Part shown: positions 19,233 through 26,594 of the stretch, in pieces
How the letters are laid out: each line of letters starts with the position of its first letter
Numbering within the stretch: position 1 is the stretch's first letter
DNA from: Marisediminicola senii
GTDB lineage: Bacteria > Actinomycetota > Actinomycetes > Actinomycetales > Microbacteriaceae
Direction of reading: 5' to 3'
Assembly: GCF_011057645.1 (NCBI RefSeq)
Contig: NZ_JAALGE010000001.1
Location: 124,001-188,000 of the forward strand
Length of the DNA: 64,000 nucleotides
Notes under the pieces: model-generated
Told to the model about the DNA's origin: nothing
The model's input: only the letters and a program-made list of their open reading frames with translations
Databases searched by the model: none
Made by a program: the position numbers and the translations under genes

Positions 19233-20127
19233 CGACCCCGACGTACTCGCCATGAAGGCCATGGGCGAGTCGATACCCGCCGACGACGAACTGCACATCG
19301 AGCAGTGCGCGTCGTGCGCGAGCGAACTCCGCAGCCTCCTGCGGGTCGCCGACCTCGCGAGGTCCGGCACCCCCGGCGAGCAGCTCGCCGCCCCCGATGA
19401 CTCGGTCTGGCGACGCATCAGTGCGACCCTGTCGTTCCCCTCCGACGTCGTGCCGCGGTCGGTCGCCGCGCGCGCCTCCGGTGAAGAAGTGGATGCCGCG
19501 GCATCCACCACCCCGCCGGTCGCCGTCGACCTCGCCCCCGATCCGCGGCTCGCCGCCCCCGCGACCACGGCTGCGACCACGGCTGCGCCCGAGGCCGCCC
19601 AGCGTCACGACACCGAGGCCGGGACCACGCCGACTGCGGCCGCCGGCCCCGTGCCGCTGCACGACCCGCAGCGGCGCCCGCGTCGCGCCTCGCGCCGTTC
19701 CCGCGTGCCCTACCTTCTCGCCGCGGCTGCCGCGGCCGTCATCGTCGGCGGAACCGCCGCGGTCATCGTGTCTCAGCTCCCCGCATCGCCCGACGTGCTC
19801 GCCGAGGCGCCGCTCGAGCCGCTCCCCGACTGGTCGGGATCGACCGGCGACGCGCTGCTCGAGCAGTCGGCTGACGGCCCCCGCGAGGTCGTCGTGACGC
19901 TCGACGCCCCCGAGGCCGACGGCGCATACCGCGAGGTCTGGCTGATCGCCCCCGACCTCAGCGGGCTGATCAGCATCGGCGTGCTGTCAGGCACCGAGGG
20001 CCGGTTCGTCGTGCCGGACGGCATCGACATCGCCGACTACCCGATCGTCGACGTGTCGGCGGAGCCGCTCGACGGCAACCCCGAGCACTCCGGCGACTCG
20101 ATCGTGCGCGGCTCGCTCGAGTCGTAG
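19219..20127 (+). CDS. Anti-sigma factor with zinc finger and RskA-type C-terminus
   Basis: Membrane anti-sigma factor of 302 residues, the expected partner of the overlapping ECF sigma gene. The N-terminal cytosolic part has the ZAS zinc motif His-x3-Cys-x2-Cys as HIEQCASC near residue 26. An Ala/Thr/Pro-rich linker (~85-150) and a basic patch follow, then one membrane helix at about 163-187. The outer domain resembles the RskA C-terminal domain (REVWLIAPDLSGLISIGVL, then FVVPDGIDIADYPIVDVS). The first ATG overlaps the sigma gene by 14 bases; a second ATG follows directly. Regulated proteolysis is the known release mechanism in this group and is inferred here. Confidence 0.92.
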   Translation: MMTHSDPDVLAMKAMGESIPADDELHIEQCASCASELRSLLRVADLARSGTPGEQLAAPDDSVWRRISATLSFPSDVVPRSVAARASGEEVDAAASTTPPVAVDLAPDPRLAAPATTAATTAAPEAAQRHDTEAGTTPTAAAGPVPLHDPQRRPRRASRRSRVPYLLAAAAAAVIVGGTAAVIVSQLPASPDVLAEAPLEPLPDWSGSTGDALLEQSADGPREVVVTLDAPEADGAYREVWLIAPDLSGLISIGVLSGTEGRFVVPDGIDIADYPIVDVSAEPLDGNPEHSGDSIVRGSLES

Positions 20128-20157
20128 GCGCCCTGCGTCAGGCGAGCAGGCACGCCA

Positions 20158-20208
20158 GAGCCCGCGGCAGGGCCGAGCCCGCGGCAGGGTCGAGCCCGCG
20201 CCGAGCGG
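20158..20208. repeat. 17-bp tandem repeat, ~3 copies
   Basis: GAGCCCGCGGCAGGGCC (20158-20174) is followed by a copy with one change (20175-20191) and a diverged third unit. It fills the 87-bp spacer between the convergent anti-sigma and purC genes. Confidence 0.85.
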
Positions 20209-20214
20209 CGCCGC

Positions 20215-21087
20215 TCAGGCCGCGTCGCCCGTCAGTCGCGAAATCAGCTCGCGATAGCGGTCGGCCGTGCGGTCGACGATGTGCGCGGGCAGGGTCGGCG
20301 GCACGGCCTCGGCTGCGGAATCCCAGTTCTGCACCAGCCAGTCCCGCACGATCTGCTTGTCGAAGCTGTCGGTGCGATTTCCGGATGCCCAGGCATCCGC
20401 ATCCCAGAACCGGCTGCTGTCGCTCGTCAGGACCTCGTCGGCGAGCGTGATCTCGCCGGTCTCGCGGTCCGTTCCGAACTCGAACTTCGTGTCGGCGAGG
20501 ATCACGCCGCGCGCCTCCGCGATCGCCGTCGCCCGGCGAAAGATATCGAGGCTGCGCTCGCGCAACTCGGTCGCGGCACCCTCTCCGACGAGTTCTACGG
20601 TGCGTTCGAACGTGATGTTCTCGTCGTGGTCGCCGAGCTGCGCCTTGAACGCCGGCGTGTAGATCGGCTCAGGCAGCCGGTCGCCGCGGCCGAGGCCGGC
20701 GGGTAGCGGGATGCCGCACACGGTCTGCGATTCCTCGTACTCGAGCAGCCCGGAGCCCGCGAGATACCCGCGCACGACGCATTCGACGGGGAACATGTCG
20801 AGGGTCTTCACGAACATCGCACGGGCCACCACGTCGGCGGGAACGGTCTCCGGCACCGGGTCGACGAGGTGGTTCGCGACGCCGTCGAGCTGGTCGAACC
20901 ACCAGCGGCTCAGCCGGGTGAGCAATTCACCCTTGGATGGGATGCCGGGCTCGAGCACGTGGTCGAAGGCGCTGACACGGTCGCTGGCGACGACGAGCAG
21001 GCGATCGGGGTGATCCGGTGACGCGTAGAGGTCGCGCACCTTGCCGGAATAGGCGTGCGTCCAGCCGGCGAGAGCCGTGGCATCCAT
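20215..21087 (-). CDS. purC: Phosphoribosylaminoimidazole-succinocarboxamide synthase
   Basis: SAICAR synthase, which joins CAIR and aspartate with ATP in purine synthesis. It is 290 residues, the usual single-domain length. Signatures are YSGKVRDLY near residue 13, VVASDRVSAFDHVL, PVECVVRGYLAGSG near residue 98, and LADTKFEFG near residue 195. The start is the ATG at 21087 (MDATALAGW); the frame stays open upstream into purD, but that part is not protein-like. It follows purD by 13 bp on the same strand, forming a purD-purC unit. Confidence 0.96.
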   Translation of the reverse strand: MDATALAGWTHAYSGKVRDLYASPDHPDRLLVVASDRVSAFDHVLEPGIPSKGELLTRLSRWWFDQLDGVANHLVDPVPETVPADVVARAMFVKTLDMFPVECVVRGYLAGSGLLEYEESQTVCGIPLPAGLGRGDRLPEPIYTPAFKAQLGDHDENITFERTVELVGEGAATELRERSLDIFRRATAIAEARGVILADTKFEFGTDRETGEITLADEVLTSDSSRFWDADAWASGNRTDSFDKQIVRDWLVQNWDSAAEAVPPTLPAHIVDRTADRYRELISRLTGDAA

Positions 21088-21100
21088 CACAGTCCTGCCC

Positions 21101-22351
21101 TCACTCGGCGACGCGCTGCGCGATGTCGGTGCGGTACTGGGCGCCGCGCAGGTCGATGGCGCCCAGGGCGCGGTACGCACGGGCGCGGGCCTCGGCGAAG
21201 TCGGGGGCGGTGGCGACGACGCTGAGCACGCGTCCACCGATCGAGACGAGCTCGTCGCCCGTGACCGCGGTCGCCGCGTGCGCGATGGAGACCCCCTCGA
21301 CCGCGAGGGCGGCGTCGAGCCCGGTGATGGGGCGGCCGGTCTCGGGGGTGTCGGGGTATCCCTCGCTCGCGAGCACCACGGTGACCGCGACGTCACTGGT
21401 GAACTCGGGGCGCGGGTGCGACCCGAGCGACCCGGTCGCCGCCGCGAACAGCAGGCCGCTCAGCGGCGTGACCAGGCGCGGCAGCACGACCTGGGTCTCG
21501 GGGTCGCCGAACCGGGCGTTGAACTCGATGACGCGCACACCGTCGCCGGTGATGATGAGGCCGCAGTAGAGCAGGCCGATGAACGGCGTCTGCTCGGCCG
21601 CGAGCTGGCGGATCGTCGGGAGCGCGACCGTCTCGATGACCTCGTCGACGAAGCCGTCGTCGAGCCAGGGGAGCGGCGAATAAGCGCCCATGCCGCCGGT
21701 GTTCGGGCCCTCGTCGCCGTCGAGGAGCCGCTTGTAGTCCTGCGCGGGCGAGAGCGGAAGCACGGTGTGACCGTCGCTGAGCAGAAAGAGCGAGACCTCC
21801 TGGCCGTCGAGGAACTCCTCGACGAGCACGGTGCCGTACTGCAGCCAGTGCGTGGCGTGCGCGATCGCGGCGTCGCGGTCGTCGGTCACCAGAACGCCCT
21901 TGCCCGCGGCAAGGCCGTCGGCCTTCACGACGTAGGGGGATCCGTAGTCGTCGAGGGCGGCGGTCGCCTCAGCGAGGTTGCCGGAGCGGATGGCGCGGCC
22001 GGTCGGAACTCCGGCGTCGTCCATGATGCGCTTGGCGAAGGTCTTGCTGCCCTCGAGCTGCGCGGCGGCCTTGCCAGGCCCGAAGACTGCGACCCCGCGC
22101 TGGCGGAGCCGGTCCGCGACGCCCGCGACGAGCGGGGCCTCCGGCCCGATGACGACCAGGTCGATGTCGTTGTCGAGGGCGAAGCCGGTGACGACGTTGC
22201 CGTTGGTCGGGTCGAGGTGGATGATCGGCACGTCCATCGCGATACCCGCATTGCCGGGGGCCGCGGTGATCTCGTGGCCGGCATTCTCGGCACGCAACGC
22301 ACTGATGATGGCGTGCTCACGTGCGCCAGACCCGAGGACGAGGATTCTCAC
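21101..22351 (-). CDS. purD: Phosphoribosylamine-glycine ligase
   Basis: GAR synthetase, step 2 of purine synthesis, an ATP-grasp enzyme of 416 residues. The start is a GTG reading [15 protein letters not shown], the typical N-terminal signature. The ATP-grasp region contains [16 protein letters not shown] near residue 145. The family signature [14 protein letters not shown] lies near residue 285. It leads the purDC unit. A 72-bp array of 18-bp repeats lies directly upstream (22373-22444). Confidence 0.96.
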   Translation of the reverse strand: MRILVLGSGAREHAIISALRAENAGHEITAAPGNAGIAMDVPIIHLDPTNGNVVTGFALDNDIDLVVIGPEAPLVAGVADRLRQRGVAVFGPGKAAAQLEGSKTFAKRIMDDAGVPTGRAIRSGNLAEATAALDDYGSPYVVKADGLAAGKGVLVTDDRDAAIAHATHWLQYGTVLVEEFLDGQEVSLFLLSDGHTVLPLSPAQDYKRLLDGDEGPNTGGMGAYSPLPWLDDGFVDEVIETVALPTIRQLAAEQTPFIGLLYCGLIITGDGVRVIEFNARFGDPETQVVLPRLVTPLSGLLFAAATGSLGSHPRPEFTSDVAVTVVLASEGYPDTPETGRPITGLDAALAVEGVSIAHAATAVTGDELVSIGGRVLSVVATAPDFAEARARAYRALGAIDLRGAQYRTDIAQRVAE

Positions 22352-22372
22352 CCTGCAAGGCTAGTGGTGGAG

Positions 22373-22444
22373 GTCCGCGAGGCGAACCAGGTGCGCGAGG
22401 CGAACCAGGTCCGCGAGGCTAACCAGGTGCGCGAGGCGAACCAG
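22373..22444. repeat. 18-bp tandem repeat, 4 copies
   Basis: Four units, of which units 2 and 4 are identical (GTGCGCGAGGCGAACCAG). Units 1 and 3 differ by one or two bases. The array lies between the divergent starts of purD (22351) and the SCP-like gene (22479), that is, within both presumed promoter regions. Confidence 0.95.
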
Positions 22445-22478
22445 CGCGCGGGCCGCCGCCCAGTTGTTACCGTGGAGC

Positions 22479-22850
22479 ATGGCCAGAGCGAAGATAGTCG
22501 CACTCGTGGGCGAAGCCGCCGTGCGGCAGGCGCTCGCCCCCGACGCGGATGACACGACCATGGCACTCGCGGTGCGCTACACGCTGCAGGTGCTCGCCGA
22601 GAACGCCCCTGGCAACACCGTCGAGGTGCGGGTACCCCCGTTCGGCGCCGTGCAGTGCATCGAGGGGCCCGTGCATACCCGTGGCACCCCGCCCAACGTG
22701 ATCGAGACCGATCCGTCGACCTGGGTGCAGCTCGCGACCGGGGCGGTCAGCTGGGGCGACGCGGTGGCGAGCGGCAGGATCTCGGCGTCGGGGCAGCGGG
22801 CGAACCTCACCGGGCAGCTTCCCGTGAGCTGGCAGCGAACGCCCGTCTGA
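22479..22850 (+). CDS. Sterol-carrier-like (SCP_3 family) protein
   Basis: Small soluble protein of 123 residues resembling the actinobacterial SCP-2 orthologue family (SCP_3). The ligand and role are unknown. The N-terminal helix (KIVALVGEAAVRQAL) is followed by a short alpha/beta domain with VEVRVPPFGAVQCIEG. The C-terminal part is WVQLATGAVSWGDAVASGRI, typical of SCP domains. The ATG at 22479 is used; GGAG is very close to it, and an in-frame TTG at 22464 is possible. It is divergent from purD and 37 bp ahead of a small membrane protein gene. Confidence 0.75.
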   Translation: MARAKIVALVGEAAVRQALAPDADDTTMALAVRYTLQVLAENAPGNTVEVRVPPFGAVQCIEGPVHTRGTPPNVIETDPSTWVQLATGAVSWGDAVASGRISASGQRANLTGQLPVSWQRTPV

Positions 22851-22887
22851 GTCGGCGAGACCGGCGCGCGTCGGCGAGAATAGACGG

Positions 22888-23295
22888 ATGACCGATAACG
22901 CGCCCCGCCCGGCCGACCCCTCCGGGGCCGGTGCGACGCCTGACGGCCAGGCCCCTCCCGCCCCGACGCCCGGGGAACCGGCGTCGACCGTCGACACCCG
23001 CCGGGTCACGGTGCGCAGGGCCCCCAAGTACCCGCGGTTCATCATCATCGGCGCGGGGCTCGCCGCGATCATCACGTTCATCCTCACCGCGATCTATCCG
23101 GTCGATCCCGAGGTGGGCTTCGGCGCCCTGTTCGGGTACTTCGCCCTGATCGCGGTGCCGATCGGAGCCGCCATCGGCGGACTGGTCGCGGTACTCCTCG
23201 ACGTGGTCGCTACCCGGCGCGCGAAGCAGTTCGAGGCCGAGCACACCACCGTCGACGCGCTGCCAGAAGAGGTCGACGGCGACCTCGAGGACTGA
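22888..23295 (+). CDS. Small membrane protein of unknown function
   Basis: 135-residue protein I do not assign to a named family. Residues 1-45 are Pro/Ala-rich and polar. Two membrane segments follow, at about 50-68 (FIIIGAGLAAIITFILTAIY) and 78-105 (ALFGYFALIAVPIGAAIGGL). The C-terminal ~25 residues are acidic and cytosolic. It is the second gene of a pair with the SCP-like gene and converges on purF. Confidence 0.8.
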   Translation: MTDNAPRPADPSGAGATPDGQAPPAPTPGEPASTVDTRRVTVRRAPKYPRFIIIGAGLAAIITFILTAIYPVDPEVGFGALFGYFALIAVPIGAAIGGLVAVLLDVVATRRAKQFEAEHTTVDALPEEVDGDLED

Positions 23296-23355
23296 CGGGA
23301 GCCCGCCGCCAAAAGACCTGAGGCCTGTGGAGCCGCGGTCTAGCGCGGCGCCGCC

Positions 23356-24813
23356 TCAGCTCAGCTGGTTGCGCTCGACCCAGGCCAGGTATTCCGGGGT
23401 GACGCTGCCCGTGACGTAGTCGCCGGTGAAGCAGCTCATCTCGAGGTCGGTCACGTTCGACCCCTCGAGGATCGCCGACTTCATGTCGGCGACCTCCTGG
23501 TAGATGAGGTAGTCCGAGCCGAGCACCGTCGCGATGTCGGGGATCTTGCGCCCGTGCGCCACGAGCTCGTGCCGGGTCGGCATGTTGATGCCGTACACGT
23601 GCGGGTAGCGCACCGGGGGAGCGGCCGACGTGAACGTCACCTTGTTGGCACCCGCCTGCCGCGCCATCTCGACGATCTCCTTCGACGTCGTGCCGCGCAC
23701 GATCGAGTCGTCGACGATCAGGATGTTCTTGCCCTTGAACTCCGAGCTCATCGCGTTGAGCTTCTGCTTGACCGACTTCTTGCGCTCGGCCTGCCCGGGC
23801 ATGATGAAGGTGCGTCCGACGTAGCGGTTCTTGTAGAACCCCTCGCGGTACTCGATGCCGAGCTTGCGAGCGACCTGCATGGCGGCGGGGCGTGAGGAGT
23901 CGGGAATCGGCATGACGACGTCGATGTCGCCGCGCGGCGTGTATTCCGCCACGGTGTCGGCCAGCCGGTCGCCGAGGCGCAGGCGCGCGTCGTAGACCGA
24001 GATGCCGTTCATGATCGAGTCGGGCCTCGCGAGGTACACGTACTCGAACGAGCACGGGATCAGCTGCGGGTTCTTGGCGCACTGGCGTGAGGTCATCTCG
24101 CCGTCGATCGCGATGAACACTGCCTCACCGGGGGCGATGTCGCGAACCAGCTCGTAACCGCCGCTCTCGAGAACGAGGCTTTCGGATGCCACGACCCAGT
24201 CCCACCCCACCATGCCGCGGGGCTTGCGGCCGAGGACCAGCGGGCGGATGCCGAACGGATCGCGGAACGCCAGCAGCCCATGCCCCGGGATGATCGCGAT
24301 GGATGCATACGATCCCTCGACCCGCTCGTGCAGGCTCTCGACGGCGTCGAAGATCTGGTCGGGGTCGAGGTTCGCCCCCGTCACCTTCTGCTGCAGCTCG
24401 TTCGCGAGCACGTTGACGAGCAGCTCGGTGTCGGAGGTGGTGTTGAGGTGCCGGCGGTCGATGTCGAACAGTTCCTGCGTGAGCTCGCGGGTGTTCGTGA
24501 GGTTGCCGTTGTGCACGAGCACGATGCCGTAGGGGGCACTCACGTAGAAGGGCTGCGCCTCTTCTTCGTTGGCTGCCGATCCGCGGGTGGCGTAGCGCAC
24601 GTGTCCGAGGCCGATCGTGCCGGGCAGGGCACGCATGTCCCGGGTGCGGAATGCCTCGCGCACCTGGCCCTTGGCCTTCACCATGTGGAAGGTGCGGCCA
24701 TCCGCCGTCGCGATACCGGTCGAATCCTGTCCGCGGTGCTGCAGCAGCAGAAGACTGTCGTAGACCAGTTGGTTAGCGGGTTCCGAGGATACGATGCCGA
24801 CGATTCCGCACAT
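23356..24813 (-). CDS. purF: Amidophosphoribosyltransferase
   Basis: First committed enzyme of purine synthesis: PRPP plus glutamine to phosphoribosylamine. It is 485 residues. The protein begins MCGIVGIVSSE, so the nucleophile Cys2 is exposed once Met is removed. A stop codon lies two codons upstream, which excludes a propeptide. The PRPP-binding loop is ILIVDDSIVRGTTSKEIV near residue 345. Positions that hold Fe-S cysteines in the Bacillus enzyme look replaced (RYPHVYGIN and EMSCFTG), as in the cluster-free E. coli type. It is divergent from purM across 148 bp, so the two are probably controlled together. Confidence 0.96.
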   Translation of the reverse strand: MCGIVGIVSSEPANQLVYDSLLLLQHRGQDSTGIATADGRTFHMVKAKGQVREAFRTRDMRALPGTIGLGHVRYATRGSAANEEEAQPFYVSAPYGIVLVHNGNLTNTRELTQELFDIDRRHLNTTSDTELLVNVLANELQQKVTGANLDPDQIFDAVESLHERVEGSYASIAIIPGHGLLAFRDPFGIRPLVLGRKPRGMVGWDWVVASESLVLESGGYELVRDIAPGEAVFIAIDGEMTSRQCAKNPQLIPCSFEYVYLARPDSIMNGISVYDARLRLGDRLADTVAEYTPRGDIDVVMPIPDSSRPAAMQVARKLGIEYREGFYKNRYVGRTFIMPGQAERKKSVKQKLNAMSSEFKGKNILIVDDSIVRGTTSKEIVEMARQAGANKVTFTSAAPPVRYPHVYGINMPTRHELVAHGRKIPDIATVLGSDYLIYQEVADMKSAILEGSNVTDLEMSCFTGDYVTGSVTPEYLAWVERNQLS

Positions 24814-24961
24814 ACTTCAGCGGGCTCCAGTGCTTGGGGGTCATGGTCCGAGCGGGCCGGATACAGTTTTGCACATCGCGCAGCCCCTCCGTGCTGGCCC
24901 CGGTGGCCGCCGCTATGCCAGGGCGAATGGATGCTGCGGCTCCCGCCGGTACTCTGGGGGC

Positions 24962-26077
24962 GTGACTACAGACACCTCGAGAAGCTACCGCGACGCCGGC
25001 GTCGACACCGCAGCGGGCGACCTCGCGGTCGAATTGATGAAGTCCGCCGTGTCGGCCACGCACGGCCCCAATGTCGTCGGCGGGGTCGGCGGATTCGCCG
25101 GGATGTTCGACGTCTCGTTCCTCAAGTCCTTCGAGCGCCCGCTGCTCGCGACCTCGACCGACGGCGTCGGTACCAAGGTCGCCATCGCGCAGGCGATCGA
25201 CAAGCACGACACCATCGGGCTCGACCTCGTCGGCATGGTCGTCGACGACATCGTCGTGGTGGGAGCCGCTCCACTCTTCATGACCGACTACATCGCGTGC
25301 GGCCGGGTCGTTCCGACGCGCATCGCCGACATCGTCGCTGGCATCGCGCGCGGCTGCGCCGAGACGGGAACCGCCCTCGTCGGCGGCGAGACCGCGGAGC
25401 ACCCCGGCCTCCTCGGCCCTGACGACTACGACGTCGCCGGTGCCGCGGTCGGCGCGGTCGAAGCGGATGCCATGCTCGGAGCGCACCGGGTCGTCGACGG
25501 CGACGTGATCATCGGCATCGCGTCATCCGGGCTCCACAGCAACGGGTTCTCCCTCGTTCGCCACATCCTGCGCGGTCGCGATGTCGGATACACCGACCAG
25601 TCCGACGAGCTCGGTGGGCTCATCGGCGAGCAGCTGCTCGAGCCCACCCGCCTCTACACCGCACCGCTGTTGGCGCTGCTGCAGGCCGGCGTCGACGTGC
25701 ACGCGCTCAGCCACGTGACGGGTGGGGGTATCGCCGCGAACCTCGCCCGCGTGCTGCCCGTCGGATCGTGGGCCGAGCTCGAGCGCTCGACCTGGTCGCC
25801 GCAGCCTGTGTTCCGGGTGCTCGCCGAGTGGGGCGGCCTCGACCTGACCGAGACCGAGGGAACGTGGAACCTCGGCGTCGGTATGATCGCCGTGGTCGAC
25901 CAGGCCGCGGCTGCGGCGACAATCGAGGGGCTCGAGGCCGGCGGCATCCATGCCTGGCAGCTCGGCGTGGTGTCGACCGCACTCGTCACCGGTGACCGGC
26001 TCGCCGGCAAGGGCTGGGAACAGGGCGCCAAGGGCGTCGACGGCGGAGCGGTTCGGCTGGTCGGGCAGTACGCCTGA
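24962..26077 (+). CDS. purM: Phosphoribosylformylglycinamidine cyclo-ligase
   Basis: AIR synthetase, step 5 of purine synthesis, which closes the imidazole ring using ATP. It is 371 residues. Signatures are the N-terminal YRDAGVDTAAGDLAVELMK, then LLATSTDGVGTKVAIAQAID near residue 61 and VGGETAEHPGLL near residue 140. VTGGGIAANLARVLP near residue 258 is also present. The GTG start at 24962 is chosen because the protein then begins just before the family core; the upstream open frame is not protein-like. Confidence 0.96.
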   Translation: MTTDTSRSYRDAGVDTAAGDLAVELMKSAVSATHGPNVVGGVGGFAGMFDVSFLKSFERPLLATSTDGVGTKVAIAQAIDKHDTIGLDLVGMVVDDIVVVGAAPLFMTDYIACGRVVPTRIADIVAGIARGCAETGTALVGGETAEHPGLLGPDDYDVAGAAVGAVEADAMLGAHRVVDGDVIIGIASSGLHSNGFSLVRHILRGRDVGYTDQSDELGGLIGEQLLEPTRLYTAPLLALLQAGVDVHALSHVTGGGIAANLARVLPVGSWAELERSTWSPQPVFRVLAEWGGLDLTETEGTWNLGVGMIAVVDQAAAAATIEGLEAGGIHAWQLGVVSTALVTGDRLAGKGWEQGAKGVDGGAVRLVGQYA

Positions 26078-26088
26078 CCATGGCGATG

Positions 26089-26134
26089 CCTGGCGCGCGG
26101 GGCTGACTTACCCTGGCTCGCGGGGCTGACTCGC
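26089..26134. repeat. 23-bp tandem repeat downstream of purM
   Basis: Two 23-base units (26089-26111 and 26112-26134) with three mismatches, each containing GCGGGGCTGACT. A third, shorter echo (CCTGACTCGGG) follows. They fill the spacer between the convergent purM and DUF3073 genes. Confidence 0.8.
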
Positions 26135-26199
26135 CCTGACTCGGGTGGTGCCTGATTCAGGTAGTTCCTGAGTAGGGCCGTATACCCGGAAGTCGCGTG

Positions 26200-26430
26200 C
26201 TACGCGGTCTTGCTGTGCGGGGGAGCGTCGTCGGACTGGCCGGCGGGGAACTCGGTGTCGGTGTCGTCGTCTTCGTCAGCGTCGTCGGCCCAGCGATCGA
26301 CGTACTGGTCCTGCTGTGCCGACTTCAGCATGAGCTCGCGCTCGAGTGCCGTGTAGTTGGTATCAGGGCTGAAATACTTCAGGTCCCGGGCAACCTTGGT
26401 GTGCTTAGCCTTCTGGCGACCGCGTCCCAT
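26200..26430 (-). CDS. DUF3073 family protein
   Basis: Small basic-then-acidic protein of 76 residues found throughout actinobacteria; function unknown. The N-terminal half, starting MGRGRQKAKHTKVARDLKYF and continuing with SPDTNYTALERELM, is the conserved family core. The C-terminal half is Asp/Glu-rich and probably disordered. ATG start. It converges on purM. The 164 bp between its start and the next gene (26431-26594) show no other feature I can support. Confidence 0.9.
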   Translation of the reverse strand: MGRGRQKAKHTKVARDLKYFSPDTNYTALERELMLKSAQQDQYVDRWADDADEDDDTDTEFPAGQSDDAPPHSKTA

Positions 26431-26594
26431 GGGTGACCCCCCTTACGAATCCAGCCCGCACGCGAGAGCGGCGCCGGGTAGTGGCCAACAGGAATGCAAC
26501 GAACTAAGCGCTTACTTTAGCACTAAGCCCCGCATCATCCGGTGCACTGCACAGCCCCCATTCCGCCCGTCGTGGGGGAGGGGTGACGCACCGG

